Of a stretch of 64,000 nucleotides of DNA, positions 19,927-31,000 are shown one piece after another. Positions within the stretch are counted from its first letter, which is position 1. The number at the start of each line of letters is the position of its first letter. The position numbers and the translations under genes are program-made. A model generated the notes under the pieces. It searched no databases. It was given only the letters and a program-made list of their open reading frames with translations, and was not told the DNA's origin. The DNA comes from Eubacteriales bacterium (GTDB taxonomy: Bacteria; Bacillota; Clostridia; Peptostreptococcales; Anaerovoracaceae): positions 62,001-126,000 of the forward strand of contig JAQYMQ010000005.1 in assembly GCA_028872475.1 (NCBI GenBank), in the 5' to 3' direction.

Positions 19927-21295
19927 CTATTTCATCCATAGCTAATTTCATCATAATTGCATTTTCGATTCTTTTTTTATGTAACTCACATGAAAATTCA
20001 CATACAGAATTTATATTGCCATTTTGATGATATGCATTAGCAGAACACCCACCACTACAATATAATTTAGCAAAACAATCCCTACACTCTTCACGTGTAT
20101 AAACATTACAATACCTAAAAGGTTCAATCCTTTTTTTATCAATAAAGTCAATTTCTTTAATGTTTCCAATAAGGTAATCTTTATCTCCTACAAACTGATG
20201 ACAAGGATAAATTTCTCCTTCTGGAGTAATCGCTACATATTCTGTACCTACACCACAACCTGAAATTCTTTTACTAATACATGGACCACCTTCAAAATCT
20301 ACTGAATAATGATAAAAATTAAAAAGATTTCCTTCTTCATATCGTCTTATCATCTCTAATGAAAGTTTATCATAATTATCTTTTAATTGCTCAATATCTT
20401 CCATTGTTAATGCATAATCATTATCAGGTGATGTAACAACAGGTTCCATAGCTAATTCTTTAAAACCACGATTAGCAATATCAATAATGTCTTCAAAAAA
20501 ATCTTTATTAAAACCGGTATAAGTACCTCTAATGTAATATTCCTTATCCCCTCTTGTTTTAAGATAATTAATAAATTTATCAATAACAAGGTCATAAGTA
20601 CCTTTACCTGATTTGGTCTTCCTCATTCTATCATTTGTTTCTTTTTTACCATCAAGGCTTAAAACAACATTTGACATCTCCTCATTTAAAAAATCATATA
20701 TCGATTCATCAAGAAGAATACCGTTAGTAGTCATTGTAAAACGGAAATTTTTATCTTTATCTTTTTCTATACTTCTTGCATAAGCCACTACTTTTTTACA
20801 TACATCTATATTTAAAAGTGGTTCTCCGCCAAAAAAATCAACTTCTAAATTAGTTCGTCCATCACTATTGGCAATCAAAAAATCAATGGCTCTTTTTGCA
20901 GTTTCAAAAGACATTAAACCACTTCCATCATGATATTCCCCTTTACCAGCAAAACAATACATACAATCCATATTACATGAATGAGCCACATGTAGACATA
21001 TTGCTTTTAAAATTGATTGTTTATCTTTCATCTGTGTTGCAAATTCTTTAAAAACATCTTCGCTAAACAAAAGTCCTTGATTTTTTAGTTCGTTGATATC
21101 TTCTATAATTTCAGTTATATCGTTTGACAAATCTTTATTATATTTACAATTAATTTCTTGTATTATTTCTGTTTTTTCTCGTCCATCATTGATTAGATCT
21201 ATAACATCATAAGAAAGCTCATCTACGGAATAGATTGAACCTGTATGAACGTCTATCACAATGTTGAAACCATTATTTTTATATTGATGTATCAT
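19916..21295 (-). CDS. SCIFF peptide maturase, radical SAM/SPASM thioether-forming enzyme
   Basis: CLHVAHSCNMDCMYCFAGKGEYHDGSGLMSFETAKRAIDFLI, VDFFGGEPLLN, SPASM-type cysteines; adjacent SCIFF precursor. Confidence 0.92.
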   Translation of the reverse strand: MIHQYKNNGFNIVIDVHTGSIYSVDELSYDVIDLINDGREKTEIIQEINCKYNKDLSNDITEIIEDINELKNQGLLFSEDVFKEFATQMKDKQSILKAICLHVAHSCNMDCMYCFAGKGEYHDGSGLMSFETAKRAIDFLIANSDGRTNLEVDFFGGEPLLNIDVCKKVVAYARSIEKDKDKNFRFTMTTNGILLDESIYDFLNEEMSNVVLSLDGKKETNDRMRKTKSGKGTYDLVIDKFINYLKTRGDKEYYIRGTYTGFNKDFFEDIIDIANRGFKELAMEPVVTSPDNDYALTMEDIEQLKDNYDKLSLEMIRRYEEGNLFNFYHYSVDFEGGPCISKRISGCGVGTEYVAITPEGEIYPCHQFVGDKDYLIGNIKEIDFIDKKRIEPFRYCNVYTREECRDCFAKLYCSGGCSANAYHQNGNINSVCEFSCELHKKRIENAIMMKLAMDEIDEK

Positions 21296-21311
21296 ATTTC
21301 CATAATAAATA

Positions 21312-21332
21312 AGCTGTACATCATGTACAGCC
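21312..21332 (-). promoter_or_regulatory. Intercistronic hairpin between SCIFF precursor and maturase genes
   Basis: Minus strand GCTGTACA-TGA-TGTACAGC followed by TTATTTATT. Confidence 0.6.
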
Positions 21333-21342
21333 TATTGTAAAT

Positions 21343-21495
21343 TTATTTTGTAGATTTAACTTGTTCACATTTTTGGTTAATTACGCTGCAAGAAGTTTTA
21401 CTTGCTGACTGACATGATGTTTGACATTCTCCACATCCACCATTTAATTTTGAGTCTTTCAAGTTTCTTGTAGCCACTGGCTTAATTCTTTTCAT
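21343..21495 (-). CDS. SCIFF (six-cysteines-in-forty-five) RiPP precursor, five-Cys variant
   Basis: Read from sequence: MKRIKPVATRNLKDSKLNGGCGECQTSCQSASKTSCSVINQKCEQVKSTK*; RBS-like AGAGGT; directly upstream of maturase; absent from ORF track. Confidence 0.93.
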   Translation of the reverse strand: MKRIKPVATRNLKDSKLNGGCGECQTSCQSASKTSCSVINQKCEQVKSTK

Positions 21496-21710
21496 TGTAA
21501 TACCTCTTTCCACATATTTAATTGAATATATGTTAATATGATAGCGAAATTTGTATATAAAGTCAAATCTTACAGCTCAAATATACAAGTAAATTAAAAT
21601 AAATTTTATATAAAACTTTAGATATTTGTATAAGTAATTAGGAGAAATCAATTGATTTTATATCTTCTAAAAGATATAATTAGTTCATTAAAATAAAAGA
21701 ATCACCTATT

Positions 21711-21830
21711 TAAAAGGGAGTAGCTAACAATGAATATTGTAGTAGTTTGCGTCAAGACGGCTAATAACCCGCATCTACTTTAAACAGCAAGACTTTTAAG
21801 CACTTATTGTGTTGAAGTCTTTTTTTTATG
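21711..21830 (+). promoter_or_regulatory. yybP-ykoY (Mn2+) riboswitch with overlapping terminator
   Basis: AAAAGGGAGTAGC ... GCGTCAAGACGG ... CAGCAAGACTTTT matches the yybP-ykoY core; then AAGACTTTTAAGCACTTATTGTGTTGAAGTCTTTTTTTT terminator. Confidence 0.88.
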
Positions 21831-21871
21831 ATTCGTATTCATATAAATTTGTAAAAGGAGTAAAAGTAATT

Positions 21872-24433
21872 ATGTATTACAACAAAAATATTGAAGAAAT
21901 AATGACTGAATTTTCTTCAAATAAAAATGGTCTTTCAGACGATCAAGCAAATATTAATAGAAATAAATATGGTAAAAATCAGTTAGAGGAAGCAAAAAAG
22001 AAATCTCCTTTTCTGATATTTTTAGATCAATTCAAGGATTTATTGGTTATTGTTTTAATCATTGCTGCTATTATATCTGCTATTACAGGTAATATTGAGA
22101 GCACTGCTATAATTATTGCTGTAATAATATTAAATGCAATTCTTGGTACTGTTCAGTATATAAAGGCTGAAAAATCATTAGAAAGCCTTAAAAGATTATC
22201 TGCCCCATGCGCCAAAGTATATAGAAATAACACGATTATAGAAATTCCTGCCAGCGAATTAGTATGTGGCGACATTATAACTCTTGAAGCCGGTGATATC
22301 GTTCCAAGTGATGCTAGAATAATTGAATCATATTCACTAAAAGTTAACGAAAGCGCCCTAACTGGTGAATCTGAATCCGTAGAAAAAAATATTAGTATAA
22401 TAAATAGTGACACAGTGGCAATCGGTGATCAAAATAACATGGTATTTTCTAGTTCTCTTGTTACTTATGGTCGCGGAATAGCTATTATTACTGCTGTTGG
22501 CAATAATACACAACTCGGAAAAATAGCTGAATTAATTTCAAATACTAAAGAACGCAAAACTCCGCTTCAAATAAATATGGACCAATTCAGTAAAAATTTA
22601 TCTATATTAATTCTTGCGATATGTCTTGTAGTTATGGGGCTTAGCTTATACAGAGGAGAAACTATAATAGACGCCCTATTATTTGCAGTGGCTCTTGCCG
22701 TAGCTGCAATTCCAGAAGCCCTTTCTTCAATAATAACGATTTCACTTGCAATTGGTACATCAAGAATGTCCAAAGAAAATGCGATCATCAAAGAATTAAA
22801 AGCTGTAGAAGGACTTGGTTGTGTTTCCATTATATGTTCAGATAAAACTGGTACTCTTACACAAAATAAAATGACTGTTCAGGATATTTATTGCTTAGAA
22901 AAGAATAAAGATATGCTCCTTCTTTCATCAATACTATGTAATGATACTAAGATATCTGAAGATGTTACAATAGGTGATCCAACAGAAACGGCACTTGTTA
23001 ATTACTTTATTGAATTAGGTAATGATTTCGAAACTACATACAAACAATATCCAAGATTAAAGGAAATACCTTTTGATTCTGATAGAAAATTAATGTCAAC
23101 ACTACATAATATTGATGGTAAATATATTCTTTTCACAAAGGGTGCTCCTGATATGTTAGTTTCAAGATGTACACATACACTCAATGAAAATGGTGAAACT
23201 GTATTATTAACTGAAGATAAACGTAAAGAAATAATTAAAAAGAATAATGATTATTCAGAGAATGCGCTAAGAGTTTTAGCTTTTGCACATAAACCTATCA
23301 GTGATGATAGAGAACTATATCTTAGTGACGAAAATGGACTCATATTTATTGGACTTGAAGCTGAAATTGATCCTCCAAGAGAGGAATCTGCAGAAGCTGT
23401 ATCAAATTGTAGAAAAGCAGGAATTAAACCTATTATGATTACAGGTGATCATAAAATTACTGCAACTGCAATAGCGAAACAGATAGGTATTTTTAATGAT
23501 GGAGATGAAGCAATTACAGGCTTAGAACTTGATATGATGTCAGACGAAGAGTTAAAAGAACATTTAACTAAAATATCGGTATATGCACGAGTATCTCCAA
23601 ATAATAAAATTAGAATTGTACAAGCTTGGCAAGAATTAGGAAACATTGTAGCTATGACTGGAGATGGTGTCAACGACGCCCCTGCCCTTAAGCAATCAGA
23701 TATCGGTATTGCAATGGGTATTACTGGTACAGAAGTTTCTAAGGATGCTTCTTCTATGATATTAACCGATGATAATTTCGCAACGATCATTAAATCTGTT
23801 TTAAACGGAAGAAATATATATGAAAATATCATTAATGCAATTAAATTTTTGCTTTCAGGAAACACCGCAGGTATATTAGCCGTTGTATTCGCATCTGTAA
23901 TGGCTCTACCAACGCCTTTTGCAGCTGTACACTTATTATTTATCAATCTACTTACAGATAGTTTACCGGCATTAGCAATAAGTATGGAGCAAAATAATCC
24001 TCACTTAATTAATGATAAACCTAGACAAAAAGATGAATCTATTTTATCAAAGGATTTCCTAACAGAAATCTCGTTACAGGGTTTATTAATTGCTATAGCT
24101 ACTATGGGTGCTTTCTATTATGGTCTTGAAACAAACAGCTACACTGCTATGACTATGGCTTTTGCGACATTGTGTTTTGCTAGATTATGGCACGGATTTA
24201 ATTCAAGAGGCAAAAAATCAATTTTTAAGCTTGGAGTTACAACTAACTTATACATAATAGGCGCTTTCATTCTTGGAACACTATTATTAGCTGCAGTATT
24301 ATTTGTGCCATTCTTAGCACATTCATTCTCAGTTGCAAGCCTTAGCTTAAAACAAGTAGGCATAATAGCATTATTTGCATTCTTACCTACGTTAATAATA
24401 CAAATAAAAAAAATAATCGTTAACGATAAATAA
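21872..24433 (+). CDS. P-type cation-transporting ATPase (P2A-like; Ca2+/Mn2+ export predicted)
   Basis: CSDKTGTLTQNKMTV, ALTGESESVEK, MTGDGVNDAPALKQSDIGIAMG; start set at MYYNKNIEEIM after AAAGGAG RBS. Confidence 0.93.
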   Translation: MYYNKNIEEIMTEFSSNKNGLSDDQANINRNKYGKNQLEEAKKKSPFLIFLDQFKDLLVIVLIIAAIISAITGNIESTAIIIAVIILNAILGTVQYIKAEKSLESLKRLSAPCAKVYRNNTIIEIPASELVCGDIITLEAGDIVPSDARIIESYSLKVNESALTGESESVEKNISIINSDTVAIGDQNNMVFSSSLVTYGRGIAIITAVGNNTQLGKIAELISNTKERKTPLQINMDQFSKNLSILILAICLVVMGLSLYRGETIIDALLFAVALAVAAIPEALSSIITISLAIGTSRMSKENAIIKELKAVEGLGCVSIICSDKTGTLTQNKMTVQDIYCLEKNKDMLLLSSILCNDTKISEDVTIGDPTETALVNYFIELGNDFETTYKQYPRLKEIPFDSDRKLMSTLHNIDGKYILFTKGAPDMLVSRCTHTLNENGETVLLTEDKRKEIIKKNNDYSENALRVLAFAHKPISDDRELYLSDENGLIFIGLEAEIDPPREESAEAVSNCRKAGIKPIMITGDHKITATAIAKQIGIFNDGDEAITGLELDMMSDEELKEHLTKISVYARVSPNNKIRIVQAWQELGNIVAMTGDGVNDAPALKQSDIGIAMGITGTEVSKDASSMILTDDNFATIIKSVLNGRNIYENIINAIKFLLSGNTAGILAVVFASVMALPTPFAAVHLLFINLLTDSLPALAISMEQNNPHLINDKPRQKDESILSKDFLTEISLQGLLIAIATMGAFYYGLETNSYTAMTMAFATLCFARLWHGFNSRGKKSIFKLGVTTNLYIIGAFILGTLLLAAVLFVPFLAHSFSVASLSLKQVGIIALFAFLPTLIIQIKKIIVNDK

Positions 24434-24484
24434 CTTAATTTAATAAGTTTTATTTAATCTAATAAAGTAGTGATTATAATACAA

Positions 24485-24524
24485 AAATAGCGTAGTAGTT
24501 AAAATATTCACTACTACGCTATTT
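24485..24524. terminator. Bidirectional terminator between convergent genes
   Basis: AAATAGCGTAGTAGT...ACTACTACGCTATTT, 15-bp perfect stem. Confidence 0.85.
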
Positions 24525-24573
24525 ATATTCAAGTAATTATATAATTTTCTTCACTTGTATTTGAATAAATAAA

Positions 24574-27500
24574 CTAATTTTTAGTTTTTATCATTATATC
24601 GTTCGCATTAACGTGTAATTTTAACTCATCTAATAAATCTTCATTTATATCAACCCAAAATCTCTTATCAATCTTTAACTTTCTTCCCATAGCAAAGATA
24701 TAAATAGGTGTATTACCACTATTGGATTTAAATATTTCTATAAGTGTATTTATCTTATCATTTATTACATTTTCGGTTAAATTTTCTTCTAGCTTTAAAA
24801 TTAAATATTTTTCAGAATTATTATCTTTATTTTTAACTAAATCATCTAATAATGCAATATTTTGAGCTAATACCGTTGCTGCTTTGCCTTCTTCGAACGT
24901 AACAGTTCCTCTAATTATTACAGGATTATCTTCTTTAACGATACTGAATGTATTCTTATATGTATCTGGAAATACAACAACTTCAACTATTCCTGTATAA
25001 TCTTCAATATCGACAAATGCCATCATCTGTCCCCTTTTAGTAGTAAGTTGTTTAACATTCACGATATTGCCAGCCACGACAACACTATCTCTATCAGAAA
25101 TATTTGTCTTTCTATTATTTTCAATATCAGATGCAGCTATTTCTAATATTTCACTATTAGCACTAGTCTTTCTTTCAATAAGTTTTTCATATGGATCAAG
25201 TGGATGCGCAGAAATATACAATCCTAACCCCTCTTTTTCAAGTTGCGTTTTTGTTTTAAGAGTAAAATCAGCAACATCTGGAAGATCTAATGTAATTTCA
25301 ACATCATCTATTTCATCGTTAGCTAAATCAAAAAGAGAAATTTGTCCTGGTGCCTTTTTCCTTGTATCTTTTTGTACAGACTCATATATCATTTCGCAAT
25401 GAGATAAAGTTTTAGCTCTATTTGAATCAATACTATCTAGTGCTCCAACCTTTATCAGCGATTCAATAGTTTTTTTATTGATATTTTTTAAATTTTGCCT
25501 GTTAACAAAAGAAACTAAGTCAGTGTATTTACCATTCTCCTCTCTATTTTTAATTATTTCATCAATCGATGCTTCTCCAGCGCCCTTAACCAAAAGCATA
25601 CCTATGCGTATTTGTCCGTTTTCAATAGAAAATTTCTTCATACTATAATTGATATCAACTGGAAGAATATCAATATTTAATTTTTTGCAATTTCTTATAT
25701 ATTTAGCAACCTTGATAGGATCATTTATATCTGTACTCATCAGTGCCGTCATAAACTCAATTGGATAATGAGTCTTTAAATATGCTGTCTGATAAGCTAA
25801 TACTGCATAAGCTGCCGCATGTGATTTGTTGAATGCATATTCAGCAAATTTAACCATTTGGTCGAATATCTGTGAAGCAACTTCCTTAGATATACCTTTA
25901 TCCAGACAACCTTCTTCAAATTTACTTCTCTCAGCAACCATTACATCCATTTTTTTCTTACCCATAGCTCTTCTAAGTACATCACTATGCCCGTAAGTAT
26001 ATCCAGCTAATTCTCTAACTATCTGCATTACCTGCTCTTGATAAACTAAGCATCCATATGTAACAGATAATATTGGTTCAAGTTCTTTAGAAAGATATGA
26101 AATATTATTTGGATTTTTCTTGTTTTCTATATATGTAGGTATAGAATCCATAGGGCCCGGTCTATATAAAGATATGCCAGCTATAATATCTTCAAAACAA
26201 TCCGGCTTAAGCTGTTTCATAAACTGTGTCATACCTGGTGACGCAAGTTGGAATAAACCCTCTGTATCACCGCTGGAAATAAGGTCATATACTTTCGAAT
26301 CATCAAAATTCATCTTTGTGAAATCTATTTCAATACCATGATTATTTTTAATTAAATCAATTGCATCTTGAATGGTTGTTAAATTCTTTAGACCTAAAAA
26401 GTCCATCTTTAAAAGTCCCAGCTCTTCGATCGTTGTCATTGGAAATTGTGTAGTTATTTGTCCTTCAACTGAATACAAAGGTACATATTCGTCAATAGGA
26501 TTTTTAGAAATTACAACTCCAGCTGCGTGCGTTGAAGCATGTCTATTAATGCCTTCAAGCTTTATAGCCATATCAACAACTTTTTTACATAATAGATTTT
26601 CATTGCAAGCTTCATTAAATGAAGGGTTTATATCCAATGCCTTATTAATAGTCATTTTAAGTTCATTAGGCACCATTTTTGCAAGTTTATCTGTTTCTCC
26701 ATACGATAACTCTAAAACCCTGCCAACATCCCTTATAGCTCCTCTAGCCTTCATTGTTCCAAATGTAATAATTTGAGAAACCTTATCTTTACCATATTTA
26801 GCTATTACGTAGTCAATTACCTCTTGGCGTCTTTCATAACAAAAGTCAATATCAATATCAGGCATACTAACTCTTTCAGGATTTAAAAAACGCTCAAAGA
26901 TTAGTCCATACTTTATAGGATCTACACCTGTAATACCTAGAGCATAAGAAACTATACTACCTGCTGCAGATCCTCTGCCAGGACCTACCGGAATATCATT
27001 TTTCTTAGCAAAATTAATAAAATCCCATACAATAAGAAAATACTCAATATATCCCATAGATTCTATCACTGAAAGTTCATAATCAAGTCGTTCTCTAATT
27101 TCATCTGTAATAGTCGGATAAACCCTGTTTATTCCCTCAATACAAAGTTGTTGTAAATATTCTTTTACTGTTAAATTTTTTGGAGGTTTAAATTCTGGAA
27201 GATGTAATTTTCCAAATTCAAACTCTACATTACACATATCAGCAACAATCTGCGTATTATCTATTGCTTCTGGAATATTAACAAACACCTTTCTCATTTC
27301 ATCTTCTGATTTAAGATAAAATTCATCATTGGCAAACTTCATTCTATTTGGATTAGAAGCAACATTGTTAGTTTGTAGACATAATAATATATCATGTAAC
27401 TCAGCATCTTCTCTTTCAACATAGTGTACATCATTGGTTGCAACCAAAGGTATTGATGTTTCATCACTAAGTTTTTTCATCAATGGCATTATTTGAATTT

Positions 27501-28050
27501 CTTCTTCTAAGCCCTGATTTTGAATTTCTAAAAAATAATTTTCTTTACCAAAAATATCTATATATTCATTAACGATTTCTTTAGCTCGTTCATATGAATG
27601 ATAAAGTAACGCATCAGGCACTTCACCAAACAGGCAAGCAGATAAGGCAACAATACCTTCGCTATATTGACGTAGTATCTCCTTATCAACTCTAGGCTTT
27701 CTATAAAAACCTTCGACAAAACCTGTACTTACTATTTTCATTAGATTTTTATAACCAACTTCATTTTTGGCTAACAAAATAAGATGGTATCTTTTTTTAT
27801 CATCAATACCAGCTTCCTTATCTAATCTACTTCTTCTTGCTATATATACTTCACATCCTATAATTGGCTTTATTCCTTGTTTCTTACATTCTTTGTAAAA
27901 ATCAATTACACCAAACATTACTCCATGATCAGTAATAGCTAAAGAATTCATTCCTTTCTTCTTAGCAGAAGCGACTAGTGTTTTAATCCTAGCCGCTCCA
28001 TCAAGAAGACTGTTTTCAGTATGTACATGCAAATGTGTAAATGCCATCAA
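24574..28050 (-). CDS. dnaE: DNA polymerase III subunit alpha (DnaE)
   Basis: FTHLHVHTENSLLDGA PHP start; PDIDIDFCYERRQEVIDYV; 1158 aa. Confidence 0.96.
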   Translation of the reverse strand: MMAFTHLHVHTENSLLDGAARIKTLVASAKKKGMNSLAITDHGVMFGVIDFYKECKKQGIKPIIGCEVYIARRSRLDKEAGIDDKKRYHLILLAKNEVGYKNLMKIVSTGFVEGFYRKPRVDKEILRQYSEGIVALSACLFGEVPDALLYHSYERAKEIVNEYIDIFGKENYFLEIQNQGLEEEIQIMPLMKKLSDETSIPLVATNDVHYVEREDAELHDILLCLQTNNVASNPNRMKFANDEFYLKSEDEMRKVFVNIPEAIDNTQIVADMCNVEFEFGKLHLPEFKPPKNLTVKEYLQQLCIEGINRVYPTITDEIRERLDYELSVIESMGYIEYFLIVWDFINFAKKNDIPVGPGRGSAAGSIVSYALGITGVDPIKYGLIFERFLNPERVSMPDIDIDFCYERRQEVIDYVIAKYGKDKVSQIITFGTMKARGAIRDVGRVLELSYGETDKLAKMVPNELKMTINKALDINPSFNEACNENLLCKKVVDMAIKLEGINRHASTHAAGVVISKNPIDEYVPLYSVEGQITTQFPMTTIEELGLLKMDFLGLKNLTTIQDAIDLIKNNHGIEIDFTKMNFDDSKVYDLISSGDTEGLFQLASPGMTQFMKQLKPDCFEDIIAGISLYRPGPMDSIPTYIENKKNPNNISYLSKELEPILSVTYGCLVYQEQVMQIVRELAGYTYGHSDVLRRAMGKKKMDVMVAERSKFEEGCLDKGISKEVASQIFDQMVKFAEYAFNKSHAAAYAVLAYQTAYLKTHYPIEFMTALMSTDINDPIKVAKYIRNCKKLNIDILPVDINYSMKKFSIENGQIRIGMLLVKGAGEASIDEIIKNREENGKYTDLVSFVNRQNLKNINKKTIESLIKVGALDSIDSNRAKTLSHCEMIYESVQKDTRKKAPGQISLFDLANDEIDDVEITLDLPDVADFTLKTKTQLEKEGLGLYISAHPLDPYEKLIERKTSANSEILEIAASDIENNRKTNISDRDSVVVAGNIVNVKQLTTKRGQMMAFVDIEDYTGIVEVVVFPDTYKNTFSIVKEDNPVIIRGTVTFEEGKAATVLAQNIALLDDLVKNKDNNSEKYLILKLEENLTENVINDKINTLIEIFKSNSGNTPIYIFAMGRKLKIDKRFWVDINEDLLDELKLHVNANDIMIKTKN

Positions 28051-28072
28051 ACACTCCTATAATATTAAATTA

Positions 28073-31000
28073 CTAACCTTCAATTGTCGCAACAAGTTCT
28101 CCTGCTTTTAGCTGTTGACCTTCTTTAATAAATATCTTACTAATGTTTCCTGCCATACTAGATAAAATATTTGTTTCCATCTTCATTGCTTCAATGATAG
28201 CTATTGGTTGACCCTCTTCTACTGGATCACCCTCTTTAACTAATAATTTCAAGATATTTCCAGGAATTGGAGCACCTATTTCTGCAGGATCATTTTCATC
28301 AGCATAAGCTATAACATTACCAGCTGCAACTACTGCACCCTCTTTATCCTGAATCTTAACAACACTTCTAATACCATCTATTTCAAATGTAACTTCTCTA
28401 AATCCTTCAGGATCAACTCCACTTACATCTACAAGTGAAATTACTAATAGTCTACCTTCAGATAACTTAACTTCACAAGTTTCACCTTTTCTCAATCCGT
28501 GGAAGAATACATCTGACCCCATATATCTATATGTTTCTTCATTCTTAACTGCTTTAATGTAATCTTCAAATACCTTTGGATACATAGAGTATGATAATAA
28601 ATCTTGCTCTGTAACAACTTCCATCTTACACTCTTCTTCTAAGTATTTTTTAATTGCATCATAATCTTCAGGTGGCAATAATTCGCCCGGTCTACAAGTT
28701 ATAGGCTTTTTATCCTTTAGAACTATCTTCTGAAGATCAACAGGGAATCCACCTAAAGGTTGTCCCATCATTCCTTCAAAGTAAGATACAATTGAATCTG
28801 GGAAGTCTAAATTGCTTCCTTTCTCAATAATATTTTCTGGTGTTAAATCGTTTTGAACCATAAATATCGCCATATCTCCTACTGCTTTAGAAGATGGAGT
28901 TACCTTTACGATATCTCCAAGCATAATATTTACAGCCTTATACATCTTCTTAACATCCTTTAGTCTATGACCTAAACCAAAGCTTTCAACCTGTGCTTTA
29001 AGGTTAGAATACTGACCACCTGGAATTTCATAGTGATATATTTCTGTAGTTGCAGCCATAAAGTCAGATTCAAATTGCTTATAAACCGGTCTTACTGCAT
29101 TCCAGTAATCTGAAATTTCCTGTAATTCTTCTGTTTTAATTCCAGTTTCTCTCTTAGTATTATCTAAAGCAGCTACCACTGAGTTCAAGTTTGGCTGAGA
29201 TGTTAACCCAGACATAGATGAAATTGCCGCATCTGCAATATCAAGTCCAACAGTCGCTGCCATTAATATAGATGCTACGCCGTTACCTGGTGTATCGTGA
29301 GTATGGAAATGAATTGGGATACTTACTTCATCCTTAAGTGCTTTTACAAGCTTTCTTGCAGCAACTGGTTTGCAAAGACCTGTCATATCCTTAATACCGA
29401 TAATATGACTTCCCTTCTTTTCAAGCTGTTTAGCCATATCAACATAGTATTTTAAATTATATTTTTCTCTTGATGTATCTAATATATCACCTGTATAGCA
29501 AATACATGCTTCAGCAATCATACCCTGGTTTAAAACTTCATCCAAGGCAGTTTCCATACCTTCAATCCAGTTTAATGAATCGAATATTCTAAATACATCA
29601 ATACCAGATTCAGCACTTACTTTTACAAACTTTCTAATTACATTATCTGGATAATTCTTATATCCTACTGCGTTTGCACCTCTAATAAGCATCTGAAATA
29701 ATACATTAGGTATTTCTTTTCTCAATACAGCTAATCTTTCCCATGGATCTTCATTTAAAAATCTAAATGCTGTATCAAATGTAGCACCACCCCACATTTC
29801 AAGAGAGAATAAATCTTTCTGATATTTTGCAATTGCAGGAGCAATCTTTTCCATATCAACTGTTCTTACTCTTGTTGCCATCAATGATTGCTGAGCATCT
29901 CTAAGAGTAGTATCAGTTAGTAACAACTTATCTTGTTCTAATACCCATTTTACTAGGCCGTCTGCACCTCTCTCATCAAAGATTTGCTTTGTACCCTTTA
30001 ATGAGTCTATTTCCTTCTTATCAATTATTGGGAACACAGGTACGTCAAAATCAGGTTTAACACCCTTATTGCCATTGACATACTGATTTGCAAGGAAGTT
30101 TAAAACATTATATTTTTTATTTGAACCAACTTTAACATTTAATAACTCTGGGTTGCTTGCAATAAAGCTTGTATCAATTTTACCTGATTGGAATTCAGGA
30201 TTTCTTAATACATTAACAAGGAACGCAACATTAGTCTTGACGCCTTTAATATGAATTTCAGTTAAAGCTCTCACTGCCTTTCTAACAGCTCCTTCCCATG
30301 AACTAGCGTGAGAAGTAACCTTTACTAGTAAACTATCATAATACGGAGAAACTACAGCACCTGTATATGCATTACCACCGTCGAGTCTTACACCAAAACC
30401 TGTAGCACTTTCATATTCTTCAATTAAACCAGTATCTGGCGCAAAGCCATTAACAGGGTCTTCTGTAGTAATACGACATTGAATAGCATGTCCTCTAACA
30501 ACTATTGAATCTTGATTTTTTATACCAATTTCTTCACTATCTAAGGCATACCCTTCTGCTATCATAATTTGAGCTTGAACGATATCAATGCCAGTAACCA
30601 TTTCTGTTACAGTATGCTCAACCTGAATTCTTGGATTCATTTCAATAAAGTAGTGATTACCTTGTGCATCTACTAAAAACTCAATTGTTCCAGCATTTCT
30701 GTATCCAACAGCGCTAGCAATTTTTATAGCATCACTACAAATTCTTTCTCTCTGTTCCTGAGTAATACTCAAAGCTGGAGTAAATTCGATAACTTTTTGA
30801 TGTCTTCTTTGTATAGAACAATCTCTTTCATACAAATGTACCAAGTTTCCGTGCTTATCTCCTAAAATCTGTACTTCAATATGTCTAGGTTTTTCAACAT
30901 ATTTTTCAATAAATATATCATCTATGCCAAATGCCTTTTTTGCTTCACTCTTTGCGCTTTGGAATTCTGGAATTAATTCTTCTGGTTTACGAACAATTCT

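Noticed and set aside
23449-23946. 165-aa minus-strand ORF opposite the P-type ATPase
   Set aside because: Antisense shadow within a clear P-type ATPase domain.
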